This document shows, piece after piece, positions 60,796-64,000 of a stretch of 64,000 nt of DNA. The position numbers and the translations under genes are program-made. This DNA comes from JAGXTF01 sp044224315 (GTDB taxonomy: Bacteria; Bacteroidota; Bacteroidia; NS11-12g; UBA955), in assembly GCA_044224315.1 (NCBI GenBank), contig JBGAKR010000006.1:1-64000 (forward strand). The letters run 5' to 3'. Positions within the stretch are counted from its first letter, which is position 1. Every line of letters starts with the position of its first letter. Under the pieces are notes generated by a model. That model had not been told where the DNA came from and did no database searches. It worked only from the letters and a program-made list of their open reading frames with translations.

Positions 60796-61206
60796 GATTC
60801 TCCGGTCGCTTTCAGCAATTTTTACATCATTGATGCTGGCATATCTTTTTTGCATCAGGCCATTGGGGTCGAATTCCCAGTTTTCATTGCCATAGCTTCT
60901 ATACCATTGTCCTTCGGCATCGTGCCATTCGTATTCAAAGCGCACGGCAATCCGATTGTCGCGGAACGCCCATAATTCTTTTTTTAATTTATAATCCAGT
61001 TCTTTGGTCCATTTTCTTTGTAAAAATGCTTTTACAGCCTCACGTCCGTTTATAAACTCATCGCGGTTGCGCCACTCTGTATCGATGGTATAGGCCAAGC
61101 ACACCCTTTCAGGATCTTTACTGTTCCAGGCATCTTCGGCCATTTTTATTTTTTGTATTGCAGTTTCTTCAGTAAAGGGTGGAAATGGAGGTTTTTGTTC
61201 TGTCAT
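60790..61206 (-). CDS. NTF2-like (SnoaL fold, DUF1348) protein
   Basis: A 138-residue cytoplasmic protein with the cone-shaped NTF2/SnoaL fold. Motifs: KMAEDAWNSKDPERVCLAYT, TEWRNRDEFINGREAVKAFL, and FEYEWHDAEGQWYRSYGNENWEFD, matching DUF1348, whose members are about 140-160 residues. Substrate and reaction are unknown. ATG 61206 is chosen over an in-frame start 13 codons upstream because a -7 box TATTTTCG (61228 to 61221) lies between them. The TAG stop and the bases after it belong to a GGGAGCA-type heptamer array. Confidence 0.88.
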   Translation of the reverse strand: MTEQKPPFPPFTEETAIQKIKMAEDAWNSKDPERVCLAYTIDTEWRNRDEFINGREAVKAFLQRKWTKELDYKLKKELWAFRDNRIAVRFEYEWHDAEGQWYRSYGNENWEFDPNGLMQKRYASINDVKIAESDRRIR

Positions 61207-61220
61207 AATCTTACTTTTTG

Positions 61221-61228
61221 CGAAAATA
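61221..61228 (-). promoter_or_regulatory. -7 promoter box of the NTF2-like gene
   Basis: TATTTTCG on the minus strand, 14 nt before ATG 61206; excludes the longer start at 61245. Confidence 0.5.
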
Positions 61229-61398
61229 GTGCAATTTTGAGGCAATTTTCAAAAATATATCTGACCTGTTTTTTTTTCGCAAACTGTTGAAGGGATTGAA
61301 TAATTTATACAATCTTAACTATTATCAAAAACCCCAATATAAGCATATATTTCGGTATTTCATATTTTCAAAAGGCCTTAGCCCTCGATTTATTCATC

Positions 61399-61406
61399 TA
61401 CCTTTG
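61399..61406 (+). promoter_or_regulatory. -7 promoter box of the small basic protein gene
   Basis: TACCTTTG, 27 nt before ATG 61434. Confidence 0.55.
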
Positions 61407-61433
61407 CACTTGTAAACATCTCTATACATATAC

Positions 61434-61646
61434 ATGGCAAAATCAGGCAATAGTTTTCAGAAGAAATTTCTCGCAGATCAAAAAAGAAAAAAACAAAAAG
61501 AAAAATTGGAGAAAAAACTCCAGAAAAAAAACAATCCTTCTGAAAGTTATGAAAGCATGATTGCCTACGTGGATCACAATGGAAACTTCAGCAGTACCCC
61601 ACCGGAAAAGCTGGTTGAAGAAGAGAAAAAAGGTGTAGGTAACTAA
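61434..61646 (+). CDS. Small basic hypothetical protein conserved in Bacteroidota
   Basis: A 70-residue cytoplasmic protein. The first half is a Lys-rich helix/coiled coil (KKFLADQKRKKQKEKLEKK); the second half has MIAYVDHNGNFSSTPPEKL. I recall this two-part pattern, with a D-x-x-A-Y-V-D-x-N-G-N-(I/F)-S-S-T-P-P type motif, in small proteins of many Bacteroidota, often near a cold-shock protein gene; no such gene is adjacent here. The basic helix suggests RNA or ribosome contact, which is an inference. It has its own promoter box, and no terminator is obvious before the convergent LytTR gene. Confidence 0.75.
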   Translation: MAKSGNSFQKKFLADQKRKKQKEKLEKKLQKKNNPSESYESMIAYVDHNGNFSSTPPEKLVEEEKKGVGN

Positions 61647-61679
61647 TTTACCGCCTTTAAATTTTCAAAAAAAGAGCAA

Positions 61680-62408
61680 TTATAATCCCAAAGATTCTTT
61701 GAGTTTTGCATGGCCTTGTCTGCTTACAGGCAAGTGAAATCCATTGCGCAGGCGAACTTCCCAGTTTTCTCCACTGCCGTGTTCCAGACCGGTTATTTGG
61801 GCTATGTTCAACAAAAAGGAACGGTGAATGCGTACAAATTCGTTTTTGGGCAGCGCATTTTCGTAAAACGAAAGGGTTTGTTTTTTTACAAAAACAGTTT
61901 CGGCGGTGTGTATTTTTACATAATCATCCCATGCCTCTACATACATAATTTCGTTAGAAGGAATAATGCGGATAGCACCGTTGTGTTTCACTACTACCCG
62001 TTGTGATTCTGTGGCACTTTTTCCTGAGGTTGACATTAGTTTTTCTGTACTTTGAATATGATTTTGATTGAATTTTTTCAGGGCCTGGTCAAACCGCAAT
62101 TGGCTAAATGGTTTCAACAAATAATCGATGGCATTTGCTTCGAATGCGCGCAATGCATATTCATCAAAGGCAGTGGAGAATATGACAGCTGGTGGATTTT
62201 CAATTAATTCGAGCATTTCAAAGCCATTGATTTTAGGCATTTGAATATCCAAAAAAATCAAATCAGGTTTGTACTCCTGAATGGCTTTTAATCCTTCGAA
62301 TCCATCATTGCATTCTGCAACTATATCAAAATCGGGCCAAGTTTGCAGGCATTCTTTTACCATGCTGCGGGCCAATATTTCATCATCGATAATTACTACT
62401 TTTTTCAT
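61680..62408 (-). CDS. LytTR-family response regulator (partner of the 62405-63436 kinase)
   Basis: A 242-residue regulator with a complete receiver: D8-D9, phosphoacceptor D54 in IFLDIQMPKINGFEM, Lys99 in YLLKPFS. The C-terminal LytTR DNA-binding domain (about 138-240) has IMYVEAWDDYVKIHT and FVRIHRSFLLNIAQITGL. Its start overlaps the kinase stop by 4 nt (ATGA), so the two are coupled. It is the last gene of a four-gene operon with a LiaF-like protein, which suggests an envelope-stress response. Confidence 0.93.
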   Translation of the reverse strand: MKKVVIIDDEILARSMVKECLQTWPDFDIVAECNDGFEGLKAIQEYKPDLIFLDIQMPKINGFEMLELIENPPAVIFSTAFDEYALRAFEANAIDYLLKPFSQLRFDQALKKFNQNHIQSTEKLMSTSGKSATESQRVVVKHNGAIRIIPSNEIMYVEAWDDYVKIHTAETVFVKKQTLSFYENALPKNEFVRIHRSFLLNIAQITGLEHGSGENWEVRLRNGFHLPVSRQGHAKLKESLGL

Positions 62409-63436
62409 GTATTTTGGGGAATTATTATAGCGGCTGAAAATATATTTTCAGTCATGGATATTTTTAACAAATCATTTCGGCCAAAAAGCAGATAAAGACG
62501 GCGCCGTATGCTATCCAGGCCAAAACCAGTACCTTTATTGCTGGCTGCAGTATTGCGGTCGTATGGGTTAGAAACCACCAGTTTTAATGCCTGATTTTCG
62601 CAACTAACCTGTATGGCAATTTCTACATCTTCAGTTACATCGTATAGGCCAAACTTAATTGCATTTTCTACCAGGGGTTGAAGCAATAATACCGGCATTT
62701 TTAGGGATTCACAATCTTCGTCGGTTTCCCATTTTATATGTAATCGCGGAAAACGAACTTTTTCAATTTCGAGGTATAATTTTGTATGCAATAATTCTTC
62801 CTGCAGGTCTACCATTTGGGCCGAATCACGTCGCAAGGTGCCGCGTAAAAATTCGGATAAATTTTGTACCATACTGCGTGCTTTGCCGGGTTCGGTGCCA
62901 ATTAATGCATAAATACTGTTTAAAGAATTAAATAAAAAGTGGGGTTGCAACTGTTGTCTGATTGAATTTAATTCGGCATCTCTTGCCAGTTTTTGGGTTT
63001 CATTATAGCGTTCTTTTTGTTTGTATTCAAGCTCTCGTTGCCGGTTTAGCCAGGTAATTAATGCTACACAGGTAAGCACCAGATTGGCCATAAAAAACCG
63101 AATCCAAAATGTATTTTTCAAAAATGCGGCAAACTGTATGTCAGAACCAAGGAAAAACATGAGTGCAGGTTGCAGCAGTAGCAACCAGGCAAATGAGAAA
63201 ATCAGAATCCACAAAGCCAGCATCCATTCTTTGCCATCGGTAGGGCGGTAATAGCGGAGTATGATGGATAAAACCCAGGCTATCAGTGCCAGACTGCATG
63301 CAGTGGAAGCCGCAGCGATAAAGGGCAACCATGCATTTGCAAAACCGTATTGGTGTATTATACCCCATAATGAAAGCATGCCAATCAGGGCTGGCATGCA
63401 TACAAAGAGTATAAATCTTCCGGTTGTGCTTTTCAT
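62405..63436 (-). CDS. LytS/YehU-type sensor histidine kinase with four membrane helices
   Basis: A 343-residue kinase. Four N-terminal helices (FILFVCMPALIGMLSLWGII, LPFIAAASTACSLALIAWVL, WMLALWILIFSFAWLLLL, FMANLVLTCVALITWL) have almost no periplasmic loop, so it must sense inside the membrane or through a partner. Then comes the His_kinase domain with His166 in QLQPHFLFNSLNSIYAL, and a HATPase region with LLLQPLVENAIKFGL and GTGFGLDSIRRRL. It overlaps the regulator at its 3' end and the DUF4288 gene at its 5' end by 4 nt each. The LiaF-like gene upstream is a candidate signal partner by analogy with LiaFSR systems of Firmicutes. Confidence 0.92.
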   Translation of the reverse strand: MKSTTGRFILFVCMPALIGMLSLWGIIHQYGFANAWLPFIAAASTACSLALIAWVLSIILRYYRPTDGKEWMLALWILIFSFAWLLLLQPALMFFLGSDIQFAAFLKNTFWIRFFMANLVLTCVALITWLNRQRELEYKQKERYNETQKLARDAELNSIRQQLQPHFLFNSLNSIYALIGTEPGKARSMVQNLSEFLRGTLRRDSAQMVDLQEELLHTKLYLEIEKVRFPRLHIKWETDEDCESLKMPVLLLQPLVENAIKFGLYDVTEDVEIAIQVSCENQALKLVVSNPYDRNTAASNKGTGFGLDSIRRRLYLLFGRNDLLKISMTENIFSAAIIIPQNT

Positions 63437-63750
63437 GAAATTGTGCGAAGCGCGTTGGATTTAATCAGCAATTGTGGTTTTGTTTCGTGGCTGAATGTGC
63501 AAATTTCCGTTGCATTATTTTCAAGTTCTATTTCGCGAATATGTTTTAAGCCGTTAAATATCCAATGTATGGTTTCTTCATGCACATTTATAAATAATTC
63601 TTCCTGATTTTTGCCATGCTCAAGGGCTTTGTTTGTGGCCTCTATCAGATCCGCCGCAGGCAATAAAATCCAGTTTTCTTCAAAACTTGTACTTACGGCA
63701 TGACTGAGATTTCTGATTTCAAAAATCTGGCAGATGGTATACCAATGCAT
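63433..63750 (-). CDS. DUF4288-like small cytoplasmic protein
   Basis: A 105-residue soluble protein without signal or membrane segment. The pattern HWYTICQIFEI, then a SFEENWILLPAADLIEATNKAL stretch and a HEETIHWIFNGLKHI strand near the end, resembles DUF4288 (small alpha/beta proteins of unknown function). Similarity is judged by eye. It lies between the LiaF-like gene (10 nt upstream) and the kinase (4-nt overlap), so it is made with a membrane-stress system; a role there is positional inference only. Confidence 0.6.
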   Translation of the reverse strand: MHWYTICQIFEIRNLSHAVSTSFEENWILLPAADLIEATNKALEHGKNQEELFINVHEETIHWIFNGLKHIREIELENNATEICTFSHETKPQLLIKSNALRTIS

Positions 63751-63760
63751 AAGTTTTTTT

Positions 63761-64000
63761 TTAAATATAGCTTTTAATTTCTATACCACCGAAAACCGCA
63801 TCGCCCTTGAGGATGAGTACTTTTTCTTCGCTTGTATTTTCGCTGTTTACCGGGCGTTTATCCGATACTCCGCCAAGTACTGCATTTACCTCAGATTTTA
63901 CTTTCCAGTTTGAAGGTACAGCCAGTTCAAGTCCACCAAAAATGGCACTTACTTCCAGCATTACAGTGCCTTGAATATCGGCTTGCGACAGATTTATTTC
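63761..64000 (-). CDS. LiaF-like C-terminal domain protein, partial at the window edge
   Basis: The frame is open to the last base of the window, so the 5' part lies outside; the 80 residues seen are the C-terminal end. They form the repeated strand pattern of the LiaF/toast-rack type: EINLSQADIQGTVMLEV, SAIFGGLELAVPSNWKV, VNAVLGGVSDKRP, GDAVFGGIEIKSYI, with the recurrent (I/V)FGG(L/I)E turns. In Firmicutes LiaF restrains the LiaS kinase under cell-wall stress; in Bacteroidota similar proteins sit with LytS-LytTR pairs, as here. An internal ATG at 63961 is not the true start because conserved sequence precedes it. Confidence 0.8.
   Translation of the reverse strand, partial: EINLSQADIQGTVMLEVSAIFGGLELAVPSNWKVKSEVNAVLGGVSDKRPVNSENTSEEKVLILKGDAVFGGIEIKSYI

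Overview
The window is a chromosomal segment of a Bacteroidota bacterium, most likely from the Chitinophagales/Sphingobacteriales/Saprospirales side of the phylum (the phylum is clear, the order is a guess). The evidence is type IX secretion (T9SS) sorting domains on proteins at 1-555, 10029-11909 and 25515-27503, GLPGLI and CarboxypepD-reg/outer-membrane-barrel genes, a gliding-type SUMF1 protein, many LytTR two-component systems, almost no Shine-Dalgarno sites, and the phylum-typical -7 promoter box TAnnTTTG (here also TAnnTTCG) upstream of about two dozen genes. I found no rRNA, tRNA, CRISPR, phage or intact insertion sequence.

Layout. 1-5.2 kb: the end of a T9SS type B adhesin-like protein, a heptose-7-phosphate kinase, a class I aminotransferase divergent from a glycosyltransferase, and an orphan LytTR regulator. 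5.3-15.7 kb (plus strand): an Asp-box propeller protein, two tandem paralogous lipoproteins, a LamG/Ig T9SS protein, a TPR histidine kinase with its LytTR regulator, and a secreted protein of unknown function. 16.1-28.6 kb (minus strand): a GLPGLI/outer-membrane-barrel operon, an NAPE-PLD-like hydrolase, a double SUMF1-domain protein, a K+-dependent membrane pyrophosphatase with an unusual Cys-rich tail, a gingipain-like T9SS protein and a dihaem cytochrome. 28.7-43.7 kb: a probably frameshifted small beta-barrel gene, an SDR, ClpB, a Gly-rich secreted protein, a DUF2027-Smr protein, a GT51 transglycosylase with a large N-terminal extension, PurB, a Kir channel, an ECF sigma factor with a membrane partner, and an FKBP lipoprotein. 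43.8-51.8 kb: an M16 peptidase, a MobA-FdhD-centred operon, then a DUF2256 gene followed by a photolyase-related flavoprotein that lacks the Fe-S cysteines. 52.2-58.8 kb: a complete TetR-TolC-MFP-RND efflux operon. 58.9-64 kb: an M28 peptidase, an NTF2-like protein, a small basic protein, and a LiaF-like/DUF4288/histidine kinase/LytTR envelope-sensing operon running off the right edge.

The most unusual signal is not a gene. Seven intergenic tracts are built of degenerate 7-bp units (one also of 8-bp units). The units differ from tract to tract but keep phase over long stretches, and most arrays start exactly at a stop codon. In convergent gaps the arrays run in from both sides. These gene ends show no T-tailed hairpin, whereas several other gene ends do. 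The second general signal is that the -7 box lies only 4-7 nt from the start codon in eight genes, which predicts leaderless or nearly leaderless mRNAs and also corrects several gene starts.
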